Source of the DNA: Tetragonia tetragonoides
Lineage: Eukaryota; Streptophyta; Magnoliopsida; Caryophyllales; Aizoaceae
Reading direction: 5' to 3'
Assembly (NCBI GenBank): GCA_038025085.1
Contig: CM076140.1
Span: 1,986,501 to 2,050,500 of the forward strand
Length of the DNA stretch: 64,000 nucleotides
This document shows positions 48,957 to 62,795 of the stretch, one piece after another. Position 1 is the stretch's first letter; every line of letters starts with the position of its first letter. Position numbers and translations under genes: made by a program. A model generated the notes under the pieces. The model had not been told where the DNA came from. It saw only the letters and a list, made by a program, of their open reading frames with translations, and searched no databases.

Positions 48957-49854
48957 CATCATGGTGTCACTTTTGACTCTGGGTCTTAACTTCAACAGTA
49001 ATCATCATACATGGTGACATTTCAGGATAGCTGGAATTATGCCGTTATGGTGTCATTTCAGAGTGAGTAATAGGACTTACCAAGTCCAAGTTTGAAGAGC
49101 AAAAAAAAAAAAAAAAGGGTCCAAGTAGAATTATTTCATTAAGGGTGGTCGAGATCCTCTGCTGTGCTGTTTTGGTGTTGTCCCTATTTTCCCTTGTAAA
49201 TAGTAGGGAGCGGGTTCGGGAAATAACACACTTGAGTGAGAGAGAGAAAGAGAATAGCACAAGAACAACACAGCAGACGATCCATACTCACGTAAAAGTA
49301 GTCCTCACTTAATTACTTCCAGAATCATTTCAATGTTTTAAGTTGTCAATTGTCATCCTTCTGTTGTTGCTCTTAGAAACTGGAATTTTCAGCAAGGTAA
49401 ATTTTTTTTGTTCCTGGATGGTACGAGTAAACAAGATGTTAATAATGGGAACAACAGCAATTACAACAACACATGGGAAAAAAAAAGAAGCCCATTTCAA
49501 TGATAAAATCCTGTCCCAGATTCAGTAGGTTAGAGGGTTTAAACCTCATGCACTAATTTTTGTGCAATCAAGACTCAAAGGGAGATTGGCTATCCAAGCA
49601 CGGTTCATGAAATACAATTCTGATGCCACTCTGCGGCCTGCGGTACTTGGAAACTCATACCCACCGGAAAAGCAACCAAAGCCAGGGACCTAGGTGAGAA
49701 TAGGCCGGGAAAGAACAAGAAGCAGCAGCAGTCAGCCAGTCACCAATGCTGAATGCTGCTTCAAAAATGTAATCTGTACAGAGTACATAGTTTCTAGCAT
49801 ATGGTCTCTACATCTCAATACAGTATACCTTACAGGAAGAGTTAATTAGATGGA
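48957..49854. other. intergenic region with a possible foldback element
   Basis: No gene recognised. At about 49151-49175, GATCCTCTGCTGTGCTGTT is largely complementary to AACAACACAGCAGACGATC at about 49264-49282, so the segment 49140-49290 could be a small foldback transposon. An adenine run at 49101-49116 lies between two GTCCAAGT words and resembles the A-tail insertions elsewhere. The part near 49600-49854 is probably the 3' untranslated end of the acetyltransferase gene. Confidence 0.5.
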
Positions 49855-51736
49855 TCACCAGAGGCGCTTGATCATGAGGATCCGACGTTTTCTCCCAATC
49901 CAGGTCACCCAGGGAGGGTCTCGAGAGGCCAATCTATATCCGGCATTTGTGTACAATGCTCGTGCACCCTTGTCATCCTCATATGCCCTTAACACTAGAT
50001 ACTCATACCCCCACAACACTGATATCACCTCACAGGTTTTCAGCAGCACTGTTGCCACTTTCTTTCTCCTACACAATTTTTTTTTAATTATTTAAATTTC
50101 ACAAATACTGTCAGTGGTTTAATTTATACTCCAAAATATATATCAATTTGTGTTTCGAAATTGAAAGGAGTGATTCTGGAATGACTGAATGGATGGAAGA
50201 GTAAGCTGGAAACCTGTAATTGTTAGGAACAGCAATTCCTGATACGTAAAGGTACTCTTGAGCGCCATTAAGGTGCTGAAGCACATCATTGTCTCTTAAC
50301 ACAGTTACATCCACAACACCGACAAAATTCTGATGATTTTCGTCTAGCTGTGAATGTGTCGTTGATGTATCTTCTTGCTTTGCAGGCTCTGCCACCAGAC
50401 ATGCATACCTGTTTTAGTCTCATTTGTTAAATTAAAGGTTGGATATGAATATGGATATGATATCATTTCCACAAATAAATACTGTTATTTGACATTTGAT
50501 TTTCGAATTAGTAACTTAAAGACATAGGGAAGATTTGGTCACTAAGATACAAATATGCTCTATATATGCCCTCAAGTTTCTTGTAGAATTGTGTGCTCCT
50601 GGTAATAGAAGCTTACATATCATCAGGAGATGTGTGTTTCAGTTCAGTGGAGTTCAGTTTAGCTTATTTCAGTTTGGTTCATTATTGGAAAAGAACACAC
50701 TCTCCTAGTATATATAATATATAGCTGATCACTTGTAGTACTACAGTGCTATTTCATAGCCCAATTAACCACATTTGACTGCAATTGACTGCAAATATGC
50801 AATTACCCAGTTCAAAAAAACATAATATTCAATGTATAGATGATCAAGATCAACAACAGTTACCTGTCAGGTGGAGAATGCTTAAGCCTGTAAATAAGTC
50901 CAGCAAGAACTTCAGCCTGGACATGTGGTGTTTACAATCAGAAAACTTGCAACCCCACAAAATACATATATCTAATCTAATCAGACAACATCTTAATTTA
51001 GACATAAAGTTTATGTTTTCCAATCACTCCAATATTGAAAAAAACTCGGTCTTTTGGGAAAACAAAATAAACATTGTACTGAAATTGGTCCTAATTCAGC
51101 AACACTGTCCACTTTTAGTGAATTTCCCACATCAAAATGTATGCAACCTTATCATTAATTGACTTAGACAAACAGAGATAAAATTAATTAAGCCTAATCT
51201 GAATTGATGTACTATCAAATAAACATTTGCCCTTAATAATGAAATTGAGATATAAATGGGCCAAAAGTAAGAATTACCTGAAAGAACTGGTAGAACAAAT
51301 CATCAAAAAAAAGGCCAGGAACATGAAAGGCTTCAGCTTGAATCTCAGCCACCATTTTCATCTCACTCTTATCCTCTACCATCCTCCTCACCTTCCAATC
51401 ATACTCCTTCACCAAATACCCATCAAATTCTCTCTCATCATCATAATGATGATTATTATCATCAGTTGTACTAACTGTACTTATTTGGACTTCAACCTCA
51501 GCCGTCTGATCAATCATATTTGCCACTTCATCATCATCAGTACTGGGTGGACGTTGTTGCACCAGAGCACTGCCGTTTCTATCACTAGTATTAAGGCTAG
51601 TGATTTGAAAGTGGTTTCTGGGTAATCTTTTCTGTTTAATTACTGTTCTTGTAACAACTGGGTGGGGTTGATTAGGGTCTGGAAAGAACTTTCTGGAGAT
51701 GCTGATTATGTGGTGATTAGCTTGCAGATTAGCCAT
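49855..51736 (-). CDS. GCN5-related N-acetyltransferase, probably plastid-targeted
   Basis: Four exons (minus strand): 51736-51278, 50916-50864, 50408-50214 and 50068-49855, giving 306 residues. The first true ATG is at 51736. The N-terminus (MANLQANHHIISISRKF and on to residue 50) is rich in Ser, Thr, Arg and Asn with few acidic residues, fitting a chloroplast transit peptide. The GNAT fold follows: MVAEIQAEAFHVPGLFFDDL, GVVDVTVLRDND, then motif A with YVSGIAVPNNYRRKKVATVL, where the acetyl-CoA-binding pyrophosphate loop RRKKVA departs from the usual R/Q-x-x-G-x-G/A. Motif B-like LVLRAYEDDKGARALYTNAG closes the domain. Plant plastid GNATs acetylate protein N-termini and lysines; the substrate here is inferred only from family. 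Intron 2 contains a small MITE-like inverted repeat. Confidence 0.88.
50625..50706. mobile_element. short MITE-like inverted repeat in acetyltransferase intron 2
   Basis: AGGAGATGTGTGTTTC at the left end pairs with GAACACACTCTCCT at the right end, and the interior contains CAGTTCAG words. Ends and interior resemble the Tourist-type MITE at 42602-42863, so this 82-base segment may be a deleted relative. Confidence 0.55.
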
Positions 51737-52602
51737 CACTAATCTTGTTATGTGAATAAGTGATTATTCAAATATGTTGACTAATTAGTTGGTAATAGAG
51801 TAATAGTACTACTACATTCGTGAAGAGGATTTTTCAAAACAAGGGTTTTGTTTTGACCATCTTGGGACTCTAATGTTGGTGTTCCTGTGGAAAAGATAAC
51901 GGGAAGGAAGAAAAAGGAAATAAAAAGAGAGAAAACGTTAACATGGAGTGAGTCAAAACATGTGGTTGTGATTCTTGTGAAGAAGGGCTCTTTGATTTGA
52001 AATGCCAACTGGAACCAAAACTAGCCTAACACTTGCCTGGCTCAGATTTTGTGAGCCAAAGCGCGCAAGCAAAAGGAACCAATGGGGATATCGCTTCCGT
52101 AAATTTTTATATGTACATACCTCCATGTACCACATAAGAAAAAATGGAAAAGCACACGTGCAAGTTATGTGTGTCATTAATAACGTAGTGCGCGCGGCAC
52201 TCCAAGCTTTGTGTACGCGAGTGTACAATTCACGCGTTGACCACCTTGCTAGTAGTTTTCTAGACAGCTTATTAGTAGTATGGCAGTCAATTTATTAGTG
52301 TATTTTACTCTTTGTATAGAGTTAAAAGTGAACCGAAGCTATACATTTCATAGGAAAAAGTAGCGCAAATGTATGAAATTAATAAAATAAATTCTTAAAT
52401 TCTTGTTAAGAAAATAAAGGTTTAAAGATTTGTCTTCTGCATTGTCTTCTACTATTAGACATTGAAGGGGTTGCTCCTTCCATTTTAAACAAATAGCTAC
52501 ATATATATTGTGATTTCAAGTCGAGTGCAAATAATGATAGACCTTGAATAAAGCTCTCTTGTTGCTCTTTCTTGATCATGAGCGTCATTTCACTGAGCTG
52601 AA
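51737..52602. other. intergenic region, no gene recognised
   Basis: It should hold the acetyltransferase promoter at its left side and the 3' flank of the dehydrogenase pseudogene at its right side. Bases about 52420-52520 resemble 62450-62540, next to the second dehydrogenase copy, so the duplication included 3' flanking DNA. No other feature was recognised. Confidence 0.5.
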
Positions 52603-55600
52603 TTAGTTGACAACTTCTATTCCTGTCAAAGGCTTTCCTTCATGAAGCTGAAGAGCAACATCACCAACCACCTGCATATTTGTCAGTTGTGAAACCAGTA
52701 TCAGAAAGCACAAGATTTACTAAAACATATCCTGAACACAACATATATAAGTGACATTAAGCTTTCCAAGGCATGCAATATGTACTGAATTCTGAGACAA
52801 GGATCGGAGTTATGCATCAAAGAAAATTGATACTCCATAGCCCTACTCCAACGATATGAAAGCTCGATATGGATTAAAAGGACCTCTCCGGCAGACATAG
52901 GGTCATAGCCCATAGGGGATTTGGTGCAAATTCTCTCAATGAACATCAGTATTCGCTTATAAATTTTTATGAGCACAAAGATTTGCGTACCTTGGCCATG
53001 GACCTGAATGAATATTCCGTGAGCCCAGCAACATGAGGTGTGATTAGAACATTCGGAAACTGCAAAATTGGATCATTAGGATCAGCTGGTTCTTTCCAAG
53101 CCACATCGATACCCAAGCCACCCAAGTAACCTGATTTGAGATGATCAGCAACGGCATCATAATTTAGGAGACAGCCACGTGCAACATTCACCAAATAAGC
53201 CCCCTGGAATGAAAATTTTACAAAACATGAACTATGTATCTTTCATCAAAGACCACTCAAAAGAAGCTCAACAATGGAAAGCCATATTGTAAAATTAGAT
53301 TCAGATAGCTAGCACATCCAAAAAGCACCTTTTTCATCGATTGTAGAAATGAATGGCTTACCACACCAGCCTGCATATAAATATTGGATACATTGATCAG
53401 CAAGCGTCTCAGCGTGCCAACAAGCACTTTGCCAGTAGAAGGGAGTTAGACATATAGGAAAAGTAGCCTTACAGTCTCACGGTTCATACTCAAGCAACAA
53501 ACAACTATGTCTGCCATGCCTGCGAATTTATATATATCATCATGACTACCTTTCTCATCAACCAGATCATGAATAGGATTTTTTTCGGCTGTGAAACCTG
53601 AAGATAGAGATAATTCTGTAAGACATTTAGTGACGAAAGATAAAAGAAGGCAGGGGAAAAAATGCAAGTAGTTCTTGTGCCATACGGCCCATACCATTCA
53701 ATTCGGGGGAGGTCCAGCTACGTTTTGTTGCAAGGATTTTAACATCAAATGATGTCAAGCGCTTTGCCAATTCACGACCAATGTTTCAATATCCCATACT
53801 GTAAACCTGTATTGCTATTTGTATTATTCGACATGAATGAAACTAGTGATCCAAACTACTAGTCTATTCTGAAAGAAAGAGAGGTTATCTTCTTCACGAG
53901 TACTGATAACATCAAGTCCTTATTCAGTGATCCATTAATCTTTCTTTGAATTGGGAGTAGCAAAGTTAATCAGAACCCAACGCCATCTAAGATCATAGTC
54001 AGTACAAGAAAAAGAAGTTGAGGACATCACTGTAAGAATTAGAGGTACATTTGAAATAAGAATCCACCCGTTTTAATTAACGATAGGAACTTCAGATCTG
54101 GTATATGGTTTTATGAGGTTGAATATTTGCTTAAGATATGTTGGATTGACGAGATGTGGACCTGTTGTGTATTCCCAATCCCCCCACCCCCTCTCTGATT
54201 TCACTGCTTCTCAGTTGGTAAGTGGAGTATATAAAATGATAAGAAAAAAAAAAGTTAGATTAGTGTTTCTCATGGCTCAGACAGAACTCAAAAACCAAAC
54301 ATGTAATGTTTAGGACTAAAAGACTAACTTAATGGGAGGCCACAAAGCATAAAGAATGAAACTTACTGTTTTCCCAAATAGCGTTTCACCAGTGGGCTCG
54401 CCAAGCTTTTTTAGCCTTATTGAGACCTCCATCTCCTTTTGCACAATACACTCTTCACTATGAAACACTAGCAATAGATGCAAGCAACGAATAGTTCTAA
54501 CTGGAGCAAAGTAAAACTTCCTCAAATGCTAGTGTATATGTATCAAGAACAGTAAGAGGCCCTAGCATGACTCCGAAGTGTGAAATACATGGCATTAAGG
54601 CGTAAGCATAAACAAAAGCATTGTGAAAGTTGAAACAAATACGCATAGGTGGTGGTCTGGTTAAAAGTCACCCTTTAGCAAGTAGTTTTTGTTGTTGAAA
54701 TTTGCAATTCACAATTTTAGCACTTGTTTCTCTATCAAAATCCATACAGAAACTTGGGAAAAACTGGCAATTCATAAAGCAAGATACAAAAAATTAGGAA
54801 CTTTTGATCAATGATCAAAAAAACCTACTTGCTTACGAAGAAGGCCCATCATCAGATATATTGCCATCTCTGCACATGAAGCTGCATTTCCTGTATTGTC
54901 TCCTGGAATTCGAGCAACCTTAATTCCATGTTCTGTTGCTGCTTCCACATCAACACCTGCTCAAAATGATGCAGAAAGTGATAAGATGATGTCAATGTAG
55001 GCTGGAGAACCTGACTCAAACCAAGCACTGTGCACGCAGAAGAGAAAATGAAACAACAAGGAATAAACAATACAGAAAATCCTTCACTATCATACGAAAT
55101 GACAAATGTGATGAAATTTACCCTCCAAGCCGACTCCAAACTGCAATATGAGCTTTGTTTGTTTCGCGCAGGATATAACATCATAATCTATTAGCATCAT
55201 TTGAGGAACACATATATGATAGTTGCCAATTACACTGGGTACATCATGAAGTGGAACATCATCAACCTACAAATTTGATATTTAGACAAGAGAAAGACTC
55301 GCATTAGTCCCATAAAAGAAGCGCTTTACAGTCCTCAAACTTATCTTACATAGATTATTGTTAAACAAATTGAATATGGGAGCAGCATAGTTTTATCATC
55401 GCAGATACGACAGCAGAATATAAGCCTGAAAAGGAAGAGAAATCAAGAAAATGATCATGAAAAGAGGCGGTTATGGGTTTATTGAACAAACAAGAGAACT
55501 ACATGCCATCAAACTTGAAAACTATAATTAATCATAAACTAAAAACTATGGGATTGCCATGAATGCCTTTTGCAGTTACCTGGATATAAGGAGATTTCCG

Positions 55601-55753
55601 TAGGTACTCTCTAGTATACAGATGAGAAGCAGGAAGATGTGGCCCACAAAACATAACTCGAGTCACTTGCTTTCCCCCTCCCGTCTTCATGTCAATCCCC
55701 ATTGAACCTGTTTCAGGGGGTGAGGAAGAAAAATAAAAAGGGGAGGGGGGCAT
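52603..55753 (-). pseudogene. D-isomer 2-hydroxyacid dehydrogenase, nonsense-mutated copy
   Basis: Eight exons can be traced (minus strand): 55753-55580, 55266-55122, 54956-54829, 54435-54367, 53806-53695, 53597-53473, 53370-53329, 53203-52991, plus a last one at 52671-52603 (nine counting it). The family (as in Arabidopsis At1g72190) reduces or oxidises 2-hydroxyacids with NAD(P). Preserved blocks include VTRVMFCGPHLPASHLY, LGEPTGETLFGKT, YLVNVARG, DPNDPILQFPNVLITPHVAG and the end LHEGKPLTGIEVVN. The exon starting at 53806 reads VYSMGY-stop-NIGREL: the second glycine codon of the Rossmann GxGxxG loop (expected GGA) is TGA at 53788-53786. All splice sites keep GT-AG and frame is otherwise continuous, so loss of function is recent. 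A LINE lies 12 bases upstream of the first ATG. A sister copy is at 62796-64000. Confidence 0.85.
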
Positions 55754-55764
55754 TTGAACAAATT

Positions 55765-56514
55765 AACAACATTCAAAGATTTAGCTAGTCTTTTGGTGCT
55801 GGAGATGCTGGAGAAAGTTCAATTCAGAGTTTTTTGGTGGTTCAAAAGTCATTTTTCAGTCACTAGAGCATCATTACAGTGTTGGATTCAGAATGTAATT
55901 TTGGTTACTTCTAACACAGTAACACAGGCAGTAGGTGCTAGAATGAATAGACATAATGTTGAGTGGAAACCTCCACATGAAGGATGGATTAAGATGAATC
56001 TTGATGGGTCTGCCATTGGTAAGCCGGGACCCACAGGATGTGGCGGCAGCATAAAGGATCATAATGCTGAAATTTTGGGGATTTTTTCAATCAATCTTGG
56101 AGTTCAAGACTCTAACATGGCAGAGTTGTATGCATTTAAATATGCAATCATTTTTCTGAAGATGTATCTTCAATGGCCTCACCTTCGTGTGTGTTTTGAG
56201 AGTGACTCTCATAACATAGTCAACTGGATGAAAAAAAAAAGACATGAGACTATGGGAGCATTGGCGTTTATTTCGTGAAATGGATAAGGATTTAGCTAGT
56301 CTTGATGGTTTTTCTATTACTCATGTTGTTAGAGAAGTAAATTCAGATGCTGATATTTTAGCTAAAGCAGGTGTAAATAGGAGTATGAGATGTATCTGTG
56401 GATGTAATAGGGCTTTAAGAGGCCTCAGGACATATGTGTTTGATGATTAGGCAATTAGTTGCCGACTATTAATATAATTTGTTGTTTAAAAAAAAAAAAA
56501 ACAACATTCAAAGA
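55765..56514 (+). mobile_element. 5'-truncated LINE with RNase H domain and poly(A)
   Basis: AACAACATTCAAAGA is repeated at 55765-55779 and 56500-56514, a 15-bp target duplication. The 720-base insert ends in poly(A). It encodes the RNase H domain that terminates many plant LINEs: WKPPHEGWIKMNLDGSAIG, NMAELYAFKYAIIFLK, then, after a one-base slip in the ten-adenine tract near 56231-56240, ITHVVREVNSDADILAKAG. The rest of the element was lost by 5' truncation. It inserted just upstream of the first exon of the dehydrogenase pseudogene, on the opposite strand. Confidence 0.9.
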
Positions 56515-57561
56515 ACTTCAAAGGGTAATGCACATGGATGCAAAAAAGCAAAAGCAAAAAAGGAGAAGAATAGAAGTAGAGTCTACAACCAACATGTTAC
56601 TAAAATCAATTGAGTATATACCTGCTACAATCAATCAACATCATAAACAAAAAGAGTACTTTCAAATTTGAAACAAACAAACCTACAAGCTACAATCAAC
56701 ATCATAAACATGAATAGTACTTTCAAATTTGAAACAATTGGAGTACAGGTGACATAATGTCCAGAGATCATACAAAGCACACGGCTTAATTTCTTCGTTC
56801 AGGGTAAGCATGATCATTCAAACTACAAATGTCCCAAAGAAACATAAGGCTGTAATATAGGTGGTGACTACTGGTGATGAGTGGTGAGCCACCTGATCAT
56901 CAGTCCTATGTACAATATGAGACCATACACAAAGAGATAGACGAACCTGATGAGGAATTTCAACTTTCAAGCTAGAAGAACCGCGAGCTTGTCTGAGACC
57001 AATAAGAGGGATCACAGCAGCTGCCAGCCACCAATGTACATGTACGCCTACAAGAAGATATTGTGGAAGCTCGTACCGTGATCAACAAGATGCATATATA
57101 GGAGCTTGTTGAAAGCATAGAATGCAGTCGTTTTTCACAAGTCCTTTAAACTTATGGAGTTATTATGTGAACCACTCCACATGCTGTACGTGAGTGACTG
57201 AGTCTGTTAACCATGTGTACAGGCAATGTTCACACATGCTGCAACAACATCCCAGGACTTGTTTGGAATAGAAAATGACTCATCAGTCTTCATAGATAGC
57301 CTTGCTACTAAGAATCCCTTATTGGGCTAAATTTTATAGTGGTTGTGTAAGAATTGGGCCTTCTAAGATCTCACTTCTAGTTAGGTTCACTGAAATGTTT
57401 GTCCCTATACCAAAAGTCCCAAAAGCCCAGTACATACATAACTCGCAAATGAAAAACGAAATATAGAAAAAAAAAAAAACCCGCCATTTCTACTTCTAGC
57501 AAAATCTCGCTCCAATTTTCCAAAATCCAACTAGTAATTCTTAACAACACAACATACACAT
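56515..57561. other. intergenic region, no gene recognised
   Basis: About 1 kb. The first 200 bases contain a short imperfect direct repeat (TACTTTCAAATTTGAAAC near 56652 and 56717). Nothing coding was recognised; the minus-strand frames at 56818-57015 and 57377-57568 have no family resemblance. Confidence 0.5.
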
Positions 57562-57810
57562 TAATCACTCCCTTATTGATGAGGTGGGAGCTGAACTGAT
57601 AAATGCTCCACCCTTATAATCCAGTGGTTAAGGATTTAAATCCTCCTTCATGTAGGGAGATTAAAAAAACTCCTCTACCTTTCTTTGCAGGAAGGGTATC
57701 CTCCTCTCCCTCATGTAGGGAAATAAAAAACTTTTCTACCTTTCTTTGCAAGGAGGATATCCTCCTCTGAACCCGTCATCCCATCAAAATAAATAAATAA
57801 TCACTCCCTT
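57562..57810 (+). mobile_element. tRNA-derived SINE (copy 2) with internal duplication
   Basis: TAATCACTCCCTT at 57562-57574 recurs at 57798-57810 as a 13-bp target duplication. The 223-base insert aligns by eye with the minus-strand SINE at 41629-41849: similar GAGGTGGGAGC head, box-A-like CCAGTGGTTAAGGAT, box-B-like ATTTAAATCCTCC, and ACCCGTCATCCCAT before an AAATAAATAA tail. About 60 bases (CATGTAGGGA to ATCCTCCTCT) are present twice in tandem between about 57649 and 57770, which makes this copy longer. Confidence 0.83.
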
Positions 57811-57965
57811 GCTCACATCACACGTCACAAGGCAGAACCTCCTCGATTTTCCCAGGTTTTCATATACGCCAAAAAAGAAAAAAATGAAAAAGAAAAAAGA
57901 AATCCCAAATCCAACGGTCACCAACTCACCACACACTGTCAGTTCACTCCCACTCAATCCAACCG

Positions 57966-58020
57966 TTCAAGACTCTTCTAGAAAACTCTCCTCTCCCTCC
58001 AAAACCTCTCTTTATAAAAG
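57966..58020 (+). promoter_or_regulatory. heat-shock-element-like array and TATA box of the Hsp70 gene
   Basis: TTCAAGACTCTTCTAGAA at 57966-57983 has the spacing TTC-nn-GAA-nn-TTC-nn-GAA with a single mismatch (GAC), the binding pattern of heat-shock factors. A TATA box, TTTATAAAAG, follows at 58011-58020, about 135 bases upstream of the start codon. The arrangement suggests that heat or plastid stress raises expression; that is inferred from motif and position. Confidence 0.7.
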
Positions 58021-58154
58021 TACCACTACAACTTCTCTCTCCTCGCTTATTCATCTCTCTCATCTTCATCTTGTCTTTGTCATCACCAACTTCAGAAACA
58101 AAAGAAAAGAAAACCTCCATAACCAAACCAGAAAACCTAGAGTTCCGTACAATC

Positions 58155-61710
<3,556 letters not shown>

Positions 61711-62795
61711 GAGATTCTCTCAGGGAGCATAAGGGCAACATATTCCAAGCTATCCTGTTACATAGACTGCAAGTCTGCTACTGCAGAGATGTGTGTGTTC
61801 AATATACTAACTTGTGACTTGTGAGGTAAATTGATATACTGAAGATGTCTAAATAGATCAGACAGGAAGGAAGTGGAAGGAGTTAAAACAGCTGATGAAG
61901 TCTAAATTGTCTAAGGTTTCTTCTTCTTTTCGATGTATTTTTGTATATATGTAGTACTGGAATTTTTTTTGAAGTTTTGTTAGTTGGGATGGAAATCGTG
62001 TATTAGTTCTAATTGTTCTTGAAGGCCTACAATAGCTTATTATGCAAAGGTTTATTTTCAGTTATGTCCTGTTCTCTAAACCTTTGACCCAACCGAAGTA
62101 GGCAATGCAGGGAATGGTACAACCCTGGGTCACGGTGCCAGTTCAAATGGTACAACCCAGGTGAGAAAACAAACATTTACACTAACACAGCAGAGATGAT
62201 TAGATGAGTTCTCTCATGTACCAGTACAACTGTCTGTTGCTTTTGTGCATTCATCTTTATTTTGAATTTTCGACCGCCTAATAAAACTTTTACAAGTAGC
62301 TTTAAACATATTAGTATATGATAATGCAACTGCCTGAAGCTACACAGTTCATAATAAAAAAAAGAAGAAAAAAAGGTGAGAACAAATGTACATTAGTAAT
62401 AGTATTTCCAGAAATATTTTGTTCAGCATATCAAGACTCAAACAGTTGTGTGGTGCAAATTTTGTGATGTACTAGACGTTGAAGGTGCTGCTCCTTCCAT
62501 CCAAACAGATACTTATTTATTTGTGACTTTAAGATAACGTGAATACTACAAAAAAACATTCCTACTTGATAATGGGCTTAACAAATCAGGGCTATGAACC
62601 AAGTCCTGCATACCAAGGCACGCGATGAAATAATTTTGAATGAAGGAACCTGCAACCATGAACTCCAATGAAGCTCTCCACAAGCTGAATCAGTTTTTGT
62701 TGAGCCCTGCTGCTCTTCCTGTATCATGAGCAGTAATGGTATATGCGACTTCTATTCTTGTCAAAGGATTTCCTGTCAATTCACAGTGAGCTGAA
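61711..62795. other. intergenic region between Hsp70 gene and second dehydrogenase copy
   Basis: The first 350 bases are probably the Hsp70 3' untranslated region. Bases 62450-62540 resemble 52420-52520 beside the other dehydrogenase copy. Around 62735-62835 a short segment (CTTCTATTCTTGTCAAAGGA) is repeated imperfectly, so the last dehydrogenase exon overlaps a local duplication. No other gene was recognised. Confidence 0.5.

Noticed and set aside
55874..56062. Minus-strand frame within the LINE
   Set aside because: It is the shadow of the plus-strand RNase H coding sequence.
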